From the NCBI RefSeq assembly GCF_001424425.1, contig NZ_LMPT01000019.1, positions 495,003-559,002 of the forward strand: DNA of 64,000 bases. Reading direction: 5' to 3'. Under the pieces are notes generated by a model, which saw nothing but the letters and a program-made list of their open reading frames with translations, had not been told where the DNA came from and ran no database searches. Below, one piece after another: positions 32,417 to 41,948 of the stretch. The stretch's first letter is position 1. Every line of letters begins with the position of its first letter. The position numbers and the translations under genes were made by a program. This DNA is from Acidovorax sp. Leaf191 (GTDB lineage Bacteria; Pseudomonadota; Gammaproteobacteria; Burkholderiales; Burkholderiaceae_C).

Positions 32417-33865
32417 TCAGCGCGGCACCAGGAAAACGGATTTCTCGGTCACATGGGCGGCTCGGTCCACCGCCTGCACGTCGAACTGCACCGCGTGCGA
32501 GCCCGGCGCGGCCGATCCGTACGGAATCTGCAGCCGCACCGCCACCCAGCGGGATTCCGCGGCACCGATGTCCACCTCGGCCTCGGAGGCCACTTCGAGC
32601 GCGGTCAGCCCGCGGGCGGCGATGCGGTAGCGCTGCGGCCCCTCGGTCGCATTCATGATCTGCAGGCGGTAGATGTTCTCGAGCTTGCCCCCGGCCACGA
32701 TGCGTGACAAGGCCGCACGGTCGCGCACCACGTCCACCTTCAGCGGTGTGCGCGTGACCAGGCTGGCCAGCATGGCAAGACACAGCGCTGCCAGGATCGC
32801 GGTGTAGATCAGCACGCGGGGGCGCAGCACCCGGCGCAGCATCTGCGACTGGCTCCACCGGTTGGCCACGCCGTTCTGCGTGGAATAGCGGATGAGCCCG
32901 CGCGGGTACTGCATCTTGTCCATCACGGTGTTGCAGGCGTCCACGCACAGCCCGCAGCCGATGCACTCGTACTGCAGCCCGTTGCGGATGTCGATGCCCA
33001 CGGGGCAGACCTGCACGCACAGCGAGCAGTCGATGCAGTCGCCCAGGCCCTGGGCCTTGTAGTCGATGCCCTTCTTGCGCGGGCCGCGCTGCTCGCCCCG
33101 CTCGGGGTCGTAGCTCACCACCAGCGTGTCCTTGTCGAACATCGCGCTCTGAAAGCGCGCATAGGGGCACATGTACTTGCAGACCTGCTCGCGCATGTAG
33201 CCCGCGTTGCCGTAGGTGGCAAAGCCGTAGAACAGCACCCAGAACATCTGCCACCCGCCCGAGAAAGCCAGCAGCTCGCTGCCCAGCGTGCGGATGGGCA
33301 CGAAGTAGCCCACGAAGGTAAAACCCGTCCACAGCGCCACCGACATCCACGCCAGCTGCTTGAGCGACTTCTTCACCGCCTTCTCTGCCGTCCACGGCCC
33401 CTTGTCCAGCCGCAGCCGCGCGCTGCGGTCCCCCTCGATCCTGTGCTCGATCCACATGAACATCTCGGTGTAGACCGTCTGCGGGCACGCAAAGCCGCAC
33501 CACAGCCGCCCCGCCACTGCGGTGAACAGGAACAGCGACATCGCCGAGATGATGAGCAGGCCCGTGAGGTAGATGAAGTCCTGCGGGTACAGCACCAGCC
33601 CGAAGATGTAAAAGCGCCGCGCACCCAGGTCGAACAGCACCATCTGGCGCTGCCCCCACTCGAACCATGGCAGCCCGTAGAACACGAGCTGCGTGAGGAA
33701 CACCATGGCCCAGCGCCAGCGCGCGAACACGCCGCTGATGGAGCGGGGGTAGATCTTCTTTTGCGCCTCGTACAGCGAGACGATCTCGCCCTGGGACGAC
33801 GACGCATCGGCCGCGACCGGCGCGATGGGGATGACCTTGCGGGCAGGCCCGCTGGGTGGCTTCAT
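32417..33865 (-). CDS. ccoG: Cytochrome c oxidase accessory protein CcoG (FixG)
   Basis: The 482-residue protein has about five membrane segments, GRLWCGFACPQTVYTEMFM, and two 4Fe-4S ferredoxin motifs (CIDCSLCVQVCP and CIGCGLCVDAC), followed by an Ig-like C-terminal domain. In other bacteria CcoG reduces copper for delivery to the cbb3 oxidase. It follows ccoP by 121 bases, across a strong hairpin. Confidence 0.95.
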   Translation of the reverse strand: MKPPSGPARKVIPIAPVAADASSSQGEIVSLYEAQKKIYPRSISGVFARWRWAMVFLTQLVFYGLPWFEWGQRQMVLFDLGARRFYIFGLVLYPQDFIYLTGLLIISAMSLFLFTAVAGRLWCGFACPQTVYTEMFMWIEHRIEGDRSARLRLDKGPWTAEKAVKKSLKQLAWMSVALWTGFTFVGYFVPIRTLGSELLAFSGGWQMFWVLFYGFATYGNAGYMREQVCKYMCPYARFQSAMFDKDTLVVSYDPERGEQRGPRKKGIDYKAQGLGDCIDCSLCVQVCPVGIDIRNGLQYECIGCGLCVDACNTVMDKMQYPRGLIRYSTQNGVANRWSQSQMLRRVLRPRVLIYTAILAALCLAMLASLVTRTPLKVDVVRDRAALSRIVAGGKLENIYRLQIMNATEGPQRYRIAARGLTALEVASEAEVDIGAAESRWVAVRLQIPYGSAAPGSHAVQFDVQAVDRAAHVTEKSVFLVPR

Positions 33866-33939
33866 GGTGTGGCTCGTGGTGCTGGCTTTTGAAACGGTGA
33901 GGCCCTGGCTGGCGGGAGGGATGCGCGGTGCGGACCGCA

Positions 33940-33965
33940 GGGCGGCGCTGGCTGTCGCGCCGCCC
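33940..33965. other. Intercistronic hairpin between ccoP and ccoG
   Basis: GGGCGGCGC (33940-33948) and GCGCCGCCC (33957-33965) pair perfectly around an eight-base loop. No T-run follows on the minus strand. It may protect the 3' end of a ccoNOQP transcript or lower ccoG expression. Confidence 0.5.
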
Positions 33966-33986
33966 GGCGTGGTCAGGTGCCCGGGC

Positions 33987-34904
33987 CTACCTGGCCGCCG
34001 CCACCTGCTTGCCCGACAGGCTCCACACGTAGGCCGACAGCACGCCGATCTGCGCTTCGGTCAGCTTGTCCGCCTGCGCGGGCATCTGGTTGGTCTTGCC
34101 GTTGTTGATCATGGCGGTGATGGCGGCTTCGCCCCAGCCGTGCAGCCAGATGTCGTCGGTCAGGTTGGGCGCACCCAGGGCCTGGTTGCCCTTGCCGTCC
34201 ATGCCGTGGCAGGCCGCGCAGGCACCGAACTTGGACTTGCCCAGCGATGCACGCAGCGAGTCGTGCGGGCTGCCCGACAGGCTCAGCACGTAGTGCGACA
34301 GGTTGCGCACGTCCTCGGGCGTGCCCACGGCGGCGGCCATCGGGGGCATGGTGCCGATGCGGCCCTGCGTGATGGTCTCGCGGATCTTCTCGGGCGTGCC
34401 GCCGTGCAGCCAGTCGGCATCGGCCAGGTTCGGAAAGCCCTTGCTGCCGCGTGCGTCGGAGCCGTGGCACTGGGCGCAGTTGTTCATGAACAGGCGCTCG
34501 CCGATGGCCTGGGCTTGCGGGTCCTTGGCCACGTCCTCGGGCTTCATGGATGCAAAGCGGGCGTACAGCGGGTCGAGCGCGGCCTTGGCCTTGGCCATCT
34601 CTGCGTCGTACTCGCCCTTCTGCGTCCAGTTCAACTTGCCGTTGAAGCTGCCCAGGCCCGGGTAGGCCGCCAGGTAGGCCAGGCCGAACACGATGGTGAT
34701 GACGAACAGCCACACCCACCAGCGCGGCAGGGGGTTGTTCATCTCGACCAGGTCCTCGTCCCAGACGTGGCCGGTGGTGTTGTCGGCGGTGGCCACGACC
34801 TTCTTGCGGCCCGCCATCCACAGCAGGATGCCGCAGGCAACGATGCCGACCAGGGTCAGCGTGGTCACAAAGACCGACCAGAAATTGCTGGTGAAGTCAC
34901 TCAT
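33987..34904 (-). CDS. ccoP: cbb3-type cytochrome c oxidase subunit III, CcoP
   Basis: The 305-residue dihaem subunit passes electrons to the catalytic subunit. It has two N-terminal membrane helices (FVTTLTLVGIVACGILLWMA and WWVWLFVITIVFGLAYLAAY) and two c-haem sites, CAQCH and CAACH. Met ligands are likely in GTMPPM- and QMPA-type segments. It follows ccoQ by 24 bases. Confidence 0.96.
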   Translation of the reverse strand: MSDFTSNFWSVFVTTLTLVGIVACGILLWMAGRKKVVATADNTTGHVWDEDLVEMNNPLPRWWVWLFVITIVFGLAYLAAYPGLGSFNGKLNWTQKGEYDAEMAKAKAALDPLYARFASMKPEDVAKDPQAQAIGERLFMNNCAQCHGSDARGSKGFPNLADADWLHGGTPEKIRETITQGRIGTMPPMAAAVGTPEDVRNLSHYVLSLSGSPHDSLRASLGKSKFGACAACHGMDGKGNQALGAPNLTDDIWLHGWGEAAITAMINNGKTNQMPAQADKLTEAQIGVLSAYVWSLSGKQVAAAR

Positions 34905-34928
34905 GGGGTGTTCTCGTTCTGGTGAAAG

Positions 34929-35066
34929 TCAATCTTGTTCGAACGGCAGCTGTGCGGCCTCGTCGAACCGGGACTTGTTGCGGCCCATGTACGCCCAGAC
35001 CCAGATACCGATGAAGCAAACCATCGATGCCAGGGTGGCGACGATGCGCATGGTGGTGATGTCCAT
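34929..35066 (-). CDS. ccoQ: cbb3-type cytochrome c oxidase subunit CcoQ
   Basis: This 45-residue protein starts at ATG 35066 (TAGGAG seven bases upstream) and stops at TGA 34929. It has a single helix (IVATLASMVCFIGIWVWAY) followed by a polar tail with MGRNKSRFDEAA, the CcoQ/FixQ pattern. CcoQ stabilises the oxidase complex. It lies between ccoO (27 bases) and ccoP. Confidence 0.88.
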   Translation of the reverse strand: MDITTMRIVATLASMVCFIGIWVWAYMGRNKSRFDEAAQLPFEQD

Positions 35067-35093
35067 GGCGGATCTCCTAAGGTTCTGTGTTGC

Positions 35094-35726
35094 TTACTTG
35101 AGCGCGCGGCCCATGACCTGCAGGTAGGCGATGAGGGCGTCCAGCTCGGTCTTGCCCTTGACGTCTTCGGCCGCGGCCTGGATCTGCTCGTCGGTATAGG
35201 GCACGCCCACGGTGCGCAGGGCCTTCATGCGGGGCGCCACGCCGGCGGGGTCCACAGCGTTCTTTTCCAGCCAGGGGTAGGCGGGCATGTTCGACTCGGG
35301 CACCACGTCGCGCGGGTTGTTCAGGTGGATGCGGTGCCATTCGTCGCTGTACTTGCCGCCCACGCGGTGCAGGTCGGGGCCGGTGCGCTTGCTGCCCCAC
35401 TGGAAGGGGTGGTCGTACACGAACTCGCCCGCCACCGAGTAGTGGCCGTAGCGCAGCGTCTCGGCGCGGAAGGGGCGGATCATCTGCGAGTGGCAGTTGT
35501 AGCAACCCTCGCGGATGTAGATGTCGCGCCCCACCAGTTGCGTGGCGGTGTAGGGCTCCACGCCCTTGACGGCCTCGGTGGTGGACTTCTGGAAGAACAG
35601 CGGCACGATCTCCACCATGCCGCCGATGGCGATCACGAGCAGGATCAGCACGATCATCAGGAAGTTGTTGGTCTCGATCTTCTCGTGGGAGAAGCCGGTC
35701 GAAGGGTTGGTGTTGTTGTTGGACAT
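35094..35726 (-). CDS. ccoO: cbb3-type cytochrome c oxidase subunit II, CcoO
   Basis: The 210-residue monohaem subunit has an N-terminal helix ([20 protein letters not shown]) and the haem site [11 protein letters not shown]. The family block [16 protein letters not shown] is present. It follows ccoN by 17 bases. Confidence 0.97.
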   Translation of the reverse strand: MSNNNTNPSTGFSHEKIETNNFLMIVLILLVIAIGGMVEIVPLFFQKSTTEAVKGVEPYTATQLVGRDIYIREGCYNCHSQMIRPFRAETLRYGHYSVAGEFVYDHPFQWGSKRTGPDLHRVGGKYSDEWHRIHLNNPRDVVPESNMPAYPWLEKNAVDPAGVAPRMKALRTVGVPYTDEQIQAAAEDVKGKTELDALIAYLQVMGRALK

Positions 35727-35743
35727 GAATGGACTCCTTCGGC

Positions 35744-37183
35744 TCAGGCGTGCGCCGCAGTCACGGCAGGGATGGTCACCTTGACCGAACGGCCGGAGAT
35801 GGCGGTCATCCAGACGTTCCAGGCCATCACCACCATGCCGCCCAGGTACAGCAGGCCGCCGGCTACGCGGATCACGTAGAAGGGATAGGTCGCCTTGACG
35901 CTCTCGACGAAGGTGTAGGTGAGCGTGCCGTCAGGGTTGATGGCGCGCCACATCAGGCCCTGCATCACGCCGGCGATCCACATCGCGGCGATGTACAGCA
36001 CGATGCCGATGGTGGCCATCCAGAAGTGCAGCTCGATCGCCTTGATGGAGTGCATCTTGTCGCGGCCGAACAGGCGCGGCACCAGGTAGTACAGCGAGCC
36101 CATCGAGATCAGCCCCACCCAGCCCAGTGCGCCGGAGTGCACGTGGCCGATGGTCCAGTCGGTGTAGTGGGAGAGCGCGTTGACGGTCTTGATGGACATC
36201 ATCGGCCCCTCGAACGTGGACATGCCGTAGAACGACAGCGACACGATCAGAAAGCGCAGGATGGGGTCGTCGCGCAGCTTGTGCCAGGCGCCCGACAGCG
36301 TCATCACGCCGTTGATCATCCCGCCCCAGCTGGGGGCCAGCAGGATCAGCGAGAACACCATGCCCACCGATTGGGTCCAGTCCGGCAGCGCGGTGTAGTG
36401 CAGGTGGTGGGGGCCGGCCCACATGTAGGTGAAGATCAGTGCCCAGAAGTGCACGATGGACAGGCGATAGCTGTACACCGGACGGCCGGCCTGCTTGGGA
36501 ATGAAGTAATACATCATTCCGAGGAAGCCCGCCGTGAGGAAGAAGCCCACCGCGTTGTGCCCGTACCACCACTGCACCATCGCGTCCTGCACGCCGGCGT
36601 AGGCCGAGTAGCTCTTCATGAAGCTGACCGGAATGGCCGCGCTGTTGACCACGTGCAGCAGTGCCACGGCCAGGATGAACGCGCCGAAGAACCAGTTGGC
36701 CACGTAGATGTGCTTGACCTTGCGCACGCCGATGGTGCCGAAGAAGACGATGGCATACGACACCCACACCAGCGTGATCAGGATGTCGATGGGCCATTCG
36801 AGTTCGGCATATTCCTTGCCGGATGTGTAGCCCATCGGCAGGCTGATGGCCGCAGCCACGATGACCAGCTGCCAGCCCCAGAAGGTGAAGGCCGCCAGCG
36901 GCCCGGCGAACAGGCGGACCTGGCTCGTGCGCTGCACGACGTAGTAGCTGGTGGCGAACAGCGCGCAGCCGCCGAACGCGAAGATCACCGCGTTGGTGTG
37001 CAGCGGGCGCAGGCGCCCGTAGCTGAGCCAGGGAATGCCGAAGTTGAGCTCGGGCCAGGCCAGCTGGGCGGCGATGACCACGCCCACCAGCATGCCAACC
37101 ACCCCCCAGACCACGGCCATGATCGAGAACTGCCGCACCACCGTGTCGTTGTAGTGTGCAGCCACTGTTTTTGGAGAATCCAT
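35744..37183 (-). CDS. ccoN: cbb3-type cytochrome c oxidase catalytic subunit I, CcoN
   Basis: The 479-residue haem-copper oxidase subunit has about 12 helices and family blocks [41 protein letters not shown] and [12 protein letters not shown]. It reduces oxygen with high affinity and pumps protons. ATG 37183 has AAAGAGG five bases upstream. An FNR box centred 61 bases upstream should drive it under low oxygen. It begins ccoNOQP. Confidence 0.97.
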   Translation of the reverse strand: MDSPKTVAAHYNDTVVRQFSIMAVVWGVVGMLVGVVIAAQLAWPELNFGIPWLSYGRLRPLHTNAVIFAFGGCALFATSYYVVQRTSQVRLFAGPLAAFTFWGWQLVIVAAAISLPMGYTSGKEYAELEWPIDILITLVWVSYAIVFFGTIGVRKVKHIYVANWFFGAFILAVALLHVVNSAAIPVSFMKSYSAYAGVQDAMVQWWYGHNAVGFFLTAGFLGMMYYFIPKQAGRPVYSYRLSIVHFWALIFTYMWAGPHHLHYTALPDWTQSVGMVFSLILLAPSWGGMINGVMTLSGAWHKLRDDPILRFLIVSLSFYGMSTFEGPMMSIKTVNALSHYTDWTIGHVHSGALGWVGLISMGSLYYLVPRLFGRDKMHSIKAIELHFWMATIGIVLYIAAMWIAGVMQGLMWRAINPDGTLTYTFVESVKATYPFYVIRVAGGLLYLGGMVVMAWNVWMTAISGRSVKVTIPAVTAAHA

Positions 37184-37237
37184 CGGGCACCTCTTTGTAT
37201 TGCGATCTGAGTTTCTTGCAGTCGGCAGCGGGGCGCA

Positions 37238-37251
37238 TTGACACAAGTCAA
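37238..37251. promoter_or_regulatory. FNR box upstream of ccoN
   Basis: TTGACACAAGTCAA is a perfect palindrome of the FNR type (TTGAC four bases GTCAA). It overlaps the last codons of ccoS and is centred 61.5 bases from the ccoN start. Confidence 0.8.
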
Positions 37252-37385
37252 TCGTCCCGGAGAATCCGCTCGCCTTCTTGTTCGACGCTCTCGAACTGGC
37301 CGTGGTGCACGGCCCACCACAGCCCCGCCAGCACCATCAGCACCAGCACCACGGATAACGGGATCAGCAGGTACAGGATGTCCAT
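37248..37385 (-). CDS. ccoS: cbb3 oxidase maturation protein CcoS
   Basis: This 45-residue protein starts [20 protein letters not shown] and has one membrane helix, then [19 protein letters not shown], the CcoS pattern. CcoS is needed for cofactor insertion in the oxidase. Its ATG overlaps the ccoI stop by one base (TGATG). Confidence 0.9.
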   Translation of the reverse strand: MDILYLLIPLSVVLVLMVLAGLWWAVHHGQFESVEQEGERILRDD

Positions 37386-39811
37386 CAGGCAGGCTCCAGG
37401 GGGTGGGTTGGCACGGGCGTTGCGACCGGGCCCTGCGCCAGCGGCGCGGCGTGGTCGGCCCCGCCCAGCGCCGGCAGCTCGCGCGCCAGGCGCGACGCGT
37501 TGAGCACCACCAGCAGCGAGCTCAGCGCCATGCCCAGCCCCGCCAGCCACGCGGGCATCCAGCCCGCCACGGCCAGGGGCACGCACAGCGCGTTGTAGAG
37601 CGCGGCCCACCACAGGTTCTGGCGCACCACGCGCAGGGTGCGGCGCGCCAACAGCACCGTCTGCGGCACCAGCGCCAGGCTGTCGCCCAGCACCACGAAG
37701 TCGGCGCGCGACTGCGCGAGCGGCACGGCGCGGCCAAATGCCAACGAGGCGTGGGCGCCCGCGAGCACCGGGCCGTCGTTGAGCCCGTCGCCCACCATGG
37801 CCACGTGGCGGCCCTGCGCCTGCAATGCCTGCAGCGCGGCCAGCTTGCCCTGGGGCGTGCACTCACCCCGGGCCTGCGCGATGCCGGCCTGCGCGGCCAC
37901 GCGCTGCACCGCGCCACCGCGGTCACCCGACAGCAACTGCACAGCCACGCCCGCCTGCTCCAGGGCGCGCACCACCGGTGCGGCCTCGCTGCGCAGGTCC
38001 TCGGTCAGATCGAAACGTGCCAGCTCGCGCAGCGCCCCGTCCGACCCCTGCTGTGACAGCACCACCTGCAGCCCGTTGCCATCGCCCTCGCTCGCCATGC
38101 CCGCATGCAGGGCCGAGCCCAGGCGCAGGCGGCGTGCGGCCTGCCCGGCCCCCACGCGCTGCACCGTGGCGGTGAGGCCGAGGCCCGCGTCCTCCTGCAG
38201 GTCCGTCACGGCCCACTGCAGGGTGCTTGTCGGCATGCGGGCGGCGGCCGCCACCAGCGCACGCGATGCGGGGTGCACCGACTGCACCGCCAGGGCGGCG
38301 GCAAGCGCCAGCGCCTCGCCGGCCGCCATGTCGCCGGACGTACGCGTGGCCGACAGCGCCATGCCGTCGCGCGTGAGCGTGCCGGTCTTGTCGAACACGA
38401 TGGTGTCAACCGCAGCCAGCGCCTCCAGCCCCTGCAGGTTGCGCACCAGCACGCCGTGGCGCGCCAGCGTGCCCGCGGCGGTGAGCATGGCGACGGGTGT
38501 GGCCAGCGACAGCGCGCAGGGGCAGGTCACGATCAGCACGGCCACGCCCACCATCAGCGCATGGCCGGGGTCGGACGGCCACCACCACGCCACCGCCAGC
38601 GCGGCAGCCAGCAGCACGGCGACGAGAAACGGCCGGGCGATGCGGTCTGCCAGCTGGGCCAGGCGCGGCTTTTGCAGCGAGGCGCTTTCCATCAGCGCGA
38701 CGATCTGCGCAAAGCGCGTCTGGGCGCCGGTGCCCTGCACCAGCACTTGCACCGGCGACTGCAGGTTGTAGCTGCCCGCCGTGACCGTGCTGCCCAGCGG
38801 GCGCGCCACGGGCGTGGACTCGCCGGTGAGCAGGGCCTCGTCGGCCTGCGTGTTGCCGCGTGTGATGCGGCCATCGGCCGGAAAAGCCTCGCCCGGCAAT
38901 ACGCGGATGGTGTCGCCGGGCACCAGGCGGCGCGTGGCCACGCGGGTGAAATGTCCCTCTGCTCCGCGACGCTCCACGCTGTCGGGCAGCCGGTTCATCA
39001 CCGCCTCCAGAGCCCCTGCGGTGCGGTCGCGCAGGCGCAGCTCCAGCCAGCGCCCGGTGAGCAAGAAGAACACGAACATGGTCAGCGAGTCGTAGTACAC
39101 CTCGCGGCCGAAGAGGCCTGTGGGCTCGAACGTGCCCGCCGTGCTGACCACGAAGGTGATGGCCATGCCCAGGGCCACCGGCAGGTCCATGCTCACGCGG
39201 CGCAGGCGCACGTCGCGCAGGGCGCTGGCGAAGAAGGGCCCGCACGAGAACACCACCATGGGCAGCGTGATGACCCACGACGCCCAGCGCAGCAACTGCT
39301 CCATCTCGAGCGTCAAGTCGCCCGGCTGCGCCACGTACGCGGGCCACGCGTACATCATCACCTGCATCATGCAAAAGCCGGCCACCAGCCAGCGCCACAG
39401 CGCGCGGCGGCTCTCGCGCTGGCGCTGCTCGCGGGCCAGGGCGTCCATGGCGGGCATGGCGCGGTAGCCGGCCCGGTGCACCGCTGCCATCCACTGCGAG
39501 GGCAGCACCTGCCCGGGGTGCCAGACCACACGCGCCCGGCGGGTCGCGGCACTCACGTCGGCCTGCTGCACGCCGGGCACGGCGCGCAGGGCGTCTTCGA
39601 TGGTCAGGGCACAAGCCGCGCAGTGCATGCCTTCGAGCACCACCTGCGAGTCCCAGCCGCAGGTGGAGGGGTCCTGCGGGATGCTGCCCGTCGGCGTGAG
39701 CGGCCGACCGAAGGCCGACCACTCCTGCGGGTCGTCCAGCAGCAGGGCCTGCGCGGCGGCAGGGGCATCCGCCGGCGGCAGAACCGGGGCGTCGGCTTGA
39801 AACATTGACAT
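37385..39811 (-). CDS. ccoI: Copper-exporting P-type ATPase CcoI (FixI)
   Basis: The 808-residue P1B-type ATPase has an N-terminal metal-binding domain (GMHCAAC), about eight helices, the transport motif CPC in VTCPCALSLATP, the phosphorylation site DKTGTLT and the hinge GDGLNDGPVLAGA. CcoI supplies copper for cbb3 oxidase assembly. A short Ala/Pro-rich leader precedes the metal domain. The FNR box to uspA lies 41 bases upstream. It is followed directly by ccoS. Confidence 0.95.
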   Translation of the reverse strand: MSMFQADAPVLPPADAPAAAQALLLDDPQEWSAFGRPLTPTGSIPQDPSTCGWDSQVVLEGMHCAACALTIEDALRAVPGVQQADVSAATRRARVVWHPGQVLPSQWMAAVHRAGYRAMPAMDALAREQRQRESRRALWRWLVAGFCMMQVMMYAWPAYVAQPGDLTLEMEQLLRWASWVITLPMVVFSCGPFFASALRDVRLRRVSMDLPVALGMAITFVVSTAGTFEPTGLFGREVYYDSLTMFVFFLLTGRWLELRLRDRTAGALEAVMNRLPDSVERRGAEGHFTRVATRRLVPGDTIRVLPGEAFPADGRITRGNTQADEALLTGESTPVARPLGSTVTAGSYNLQSPVQVLVQGTGAQTRFAQIVALMESASLQKPRLAQLADRIARPFLVAVLLAAALAVAWWWPSDPGHALMVGVAVLIVTCPCALSLATPVAMLTAAGTLARHGVLVRNLQGLEALAAVDTIVFDKTGTLTRDGMALSATRTSGDMAAGEALALAAALAVQSVHPASRALVAAAARMPTSTLQWAVTDLQEDAGLGLTATVQRVGAGQAARRLRLGSALHAGMASEGDGNGLQVVLSQQGSDGALRELARFDLTEDLRSEAAPVVRALEQAGVAVQLLSGDRGGAVQRVAAQAGIAQARGECTPQGKLAALQALQAQGRHVAMVGDGLNDGPVLAGAHASLAFGRAVPLAQSRADFVVLGDSLALVPQTVLLARRTLRVVRQNLWWAALYNALCVPLAVAGWMPAWLAGLGMALSSLLVVLNASRLARELPALGGADHAAPLAQGPVATPVPTHPLEPA

Positions 39812-39845
39812 GGTTCAAGGCTATCGCCCTGCCCCGCACGCCACA

Positions 39846-39859
39846 TTGACCTGGATCAA
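39846..39859. promoter_or_regulatory. FNR box between ccoI and the stress protein gene
   Basis: TTGACCTGGATCAA fits the FNR palindrome with one mismatch. Its centre is 60.5 bases from the stress-protein start; a TAAGCT -10 element at 39881-39886 then places the start point near 39894, a class II arrangement. It is 41.5 bases from the ccoI start. Confidence 0.8.
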
Positions 39860-39912
39860 GTCGCGGAACATGATCGGTCCTAAGCTGATGGCGTCACTTC
39901 AAGGAGCACACC

Positions 39913-40356
39913 ATGTACAAGCGTATCCTGATCCCCACAGACGGCTCGCCGCTGTCGGACAAGGCAGTCAACCACGGCCTGGCGCTGGCGGCCCTGTCGG
40001 GCGCCACGGTGGTGGCGCTGAAGGTGGTGCCGCGCTACCCGCGCAGCTACTTCGAAGGCGGCATGTCGGTGGACCTGAACGATGCCCAGCGCATCGAGGC
40101 GCAGTGGGCGGCCGAAGCCCAGGCCATGGTGGACAAGGTGAAGGCCGAGGGCGGCGCCCAGGGCGTCACGGTGAAGGCCGTGGTCGCCAAGTCCGACCTG
40201 GTGGCCGAAGCCGTGATCTCGGCCGCCAAGAAGCACAAGTGCGACCTGATCGTCATGGCGTCGCACGGCCGCAAGGGCCTCAAGCGCCTGCTGCTGGGCA
40301 GCGAGACGCAGCACGTGCTGACGCACTCGCACATCCCGGTGCTGGTGCTGCGCTAA
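39913..40356 (+). CDS. Universal stress protein (UspA family)
   Basis: The 147-residue protein has the single UspA domain (ILIPTDGSPLSDKAVNHGLALA) and the nucleotide-binding signature GRKGLKRLLLGSET. Such proteins aid survival in stress or low oxygen. SD sequence AAGGAG is seven bases from the start. The FNR box and -10 upstream suggest low-oxygen induction. It converges on livF. Confidence 0.93.
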   Translation: MYKRILIPTDGSPLSDKAVNHGLALAALSGATVVALKVVPRYPRSYFEGGMSVDLNDAQRIEAQWAAEAQAMVDKVKAEGGAQGVTVKAVVAKSDLVAEAVISAAKKHKCDLIVMASHGRKGLKRLLLGSETQHVLTHSHIPVLVLR

Positions 40357-40367
40357 GGCCCCGAAGT

Positions 40368-40417
40368 GCTGCTACCGCTTGATGGAAAAGCGCTAGCAGC
40401 TATCAAATCAGTAGCAA
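40368..40417 (-). repeat. Dispersed hairpin repeat, intergenic copy in opposite orientation
   Basis: This is the most symmetric copy. Read on the minus strand GCTGCTA pairs with TAGCAGC and, inside it, CGCTT with AAGCG around a TTCCATC loop. It occupies the short gap between the convergent stress-protein and livF genes. Confidence 0.85.
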
Positions 40418-40440
40418 ACGCTCCACTGGCCGACATCCGG

Positions 40441-41190
40441 TCAGTGGTTGCCCAGGTAGAGCTGCGCCATGCGCTGGTCCTCCAGCAGGCCCTGCGCGGG
40501 GCCGTCCAGCACGCAGCGGCCCTGGTCCAGGATGTAGCCCTGCTGGCTGATGGTGAGCGCCTGGCGCGCGCGCTGCTCCACCATCAGCACCGCCACGCCC
40601 GCTGCCGGCAGCTTCTGCACCATGTCGAACACCTTGCCGACCAGCGATGGCGCGAGCGCCGCAGTGGGCTCGTCCAGCACCATGATGCGCGGCGACGGCA
40701 TCAGCGCGCGGGCGAAGGCCAGCTGCTGGCGCTCGCCGCCCGACAGGTCGCTGGCGGGTTGCGACAGGCGCTCCACCAGCGCCGGGAAGTCGGCCAGCAC
40801 CTCGTCCATGCGGCGCTTGACGTGCGGCACGCGGCGCACCACCAGCAGGTTGTCGCGCACGGTGAGCGAAGGGAACACGTTGGCCACCTGCGGCACGTAG
40901 GCCAGGCCCGCGTCGAACCGGTCTTCGGCCGACAGCGTCGTGATGTCGCGGCCATCCAGATGGATGCTGCCCGTGACCCGTGGCAGCAGGCCCAGCAGCG
41001 CCTTGACCAGCGTGGACTTGCCGGCCCCGTTGGTGCCCGCGATGGTGACGATCTGCCCCGGCGCCACGGCCAAGTCGATGCCGTGGATGATGTCCACGTC
41101 CGAGTAGCCGCCGCGCAGCTGGCTGATCTGCAGCAGGTTGTTCTTGCGGGTCTCGTTGGTCTCGTTGGTTTTGTCGTTCGACTCGCTCAT
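40441..41190 (-). CDS. livF: Branched-chain-type amino-acid ABC transporter ATPase LivF
   Basis: The 249-residue ATPase has Walker A GTNGAGKST, signature LSGGERQ and Walker B IMVLDEP. ATG 41190 overlaps the livG stop as ATGA. The first 20 residues hold an Asn-Glu-Thr repeat (TNETNETR), written by a nine-base tandem repeat at 41151-41168, which is not part of the conserved fold. Confidence 0.93.
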   Translation of the reverse strand: MSESNDKTNETNETRKNNLLQISQLRGGYSDVDIIHGIDLAVAPGQIVTIAGTNGAGKSTLVKALLGLLPRVTGSIHLDGRDITTLSAEDRFDAGLAYVPQVANVFPSLTVRDNLLVVRRVPHVKRRMDEVLADFPALVERLSQPASDLSGGERQQLAFARALMPSPRIMVLDEPTAALAPSLVGKVFDMVQKLPAAGVAVLMVEQRARQALTISQQGYILDQGRCVLDGPAQGLLEDQRMAQLYLGNH

Positions 41191-41948
41191 ACCACCCCTC
41201 CCATGTAGGCTTCCTGCACGCGGGGGTCGTCCAGCACCGTGTGCGGATCGCCCTCGGCCAGGATGCGCCCGCGGTCCATCACGATCATGCGGTTGGACAG
41301 CGCCTTGAGCGCCTGCAGGTGGTGCTCGATCACGATGAACGCGATGCCCTGGCCGTGCAACTCGCGCACGCGGTCGCAGATTTCTTCGATCAGCACCGGG
41401 TTCACCCCGGCGAAGGGTTCGTCCAGCAGGATGCAGCGCGGGTCCAGCATGAGCACGCGGCCCAGCTCCACCAGCTTCTTCTGCCCGCCCGACAAGCCGC
41501 CCGCCTGCACGTCGCGCACGCGGGCCAGGTTCAAAAATTTCAGGATGCCGTCGGCCTTGGCGGCCAGTTGCTGCTCGTGCTCGCGCAGGCGGCGCGTCTG
41601 AAAGAAGGCGTTGACCAGCCGCTCTCCCTGCGGGTTGGCGGCCGCGGCCAGCAGGTTCTCGTGCACGGTGAGGCTCTTGAACTCGCGCGGGATCTGGAAG
41701 GTACGCACCAGGCCCAGGCGGGCGCGGCGGTACGGCGGCACGCGGGTGATGTCCTGCCGGTCGAAGGTGATGCGGCCGGCGTCGGCCGGCTGCTGGCCCG
41801 CGATGGCGGCGAACAAGGTGCTTTTGCCCGCGCCGTTGGTGCCGGCAATGCCCAGAATCTCGCGGTCGGCCAGTTGCAGCGAGACATCGTCCACCGCCTT
41901 GAAGCCGCCGAACAGCCGCGTCACGGCCTCTACGTTGAGGAGTGTCAT
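41187..41948 (-). CDS. livG: Branched-chain-type amino-acid ABC transporter ATPase LivG
   Basis: The 253-residue ATPase has Walker A GTNGAGKST, signature LSGGQKK, Walker B ILLDEP and the LivG-type insert around VRTFQIPREFKSLTV. It pairs with LivF. The start ATG 41948 overlaps livM (ATGA). Confidence 0.93.
   Translation of the reverse strand: MTLLNVEAVTRLFGGFKAVDDVSLQLADREILGIAGTNGAGKSTLFAAIAGQQPADAGRITFDRQDITRVPPYRRARLGLVRTFQIPREFKSLTVHENLLAAAANPQGERLVNAFFQTRRLREHEQQLAAKADGILKFLNLARVRDVQAGGLSGGQKKLVELGRVLMLDPRCILLDEPFAGVNPVLIEEICDRVRELHGQGIAFIVIEHHLQALKALSNRMIVMDRGRILAEGDPHTVLDDPRVQEAYMGGVV

Noticed and set aside
37248-37862. A 204-residue form of CcoS
   Set aside because: Its first 160 residues are a shadow of ccoI; the real 45-residue CcoS begins at 37385 and matches family size.
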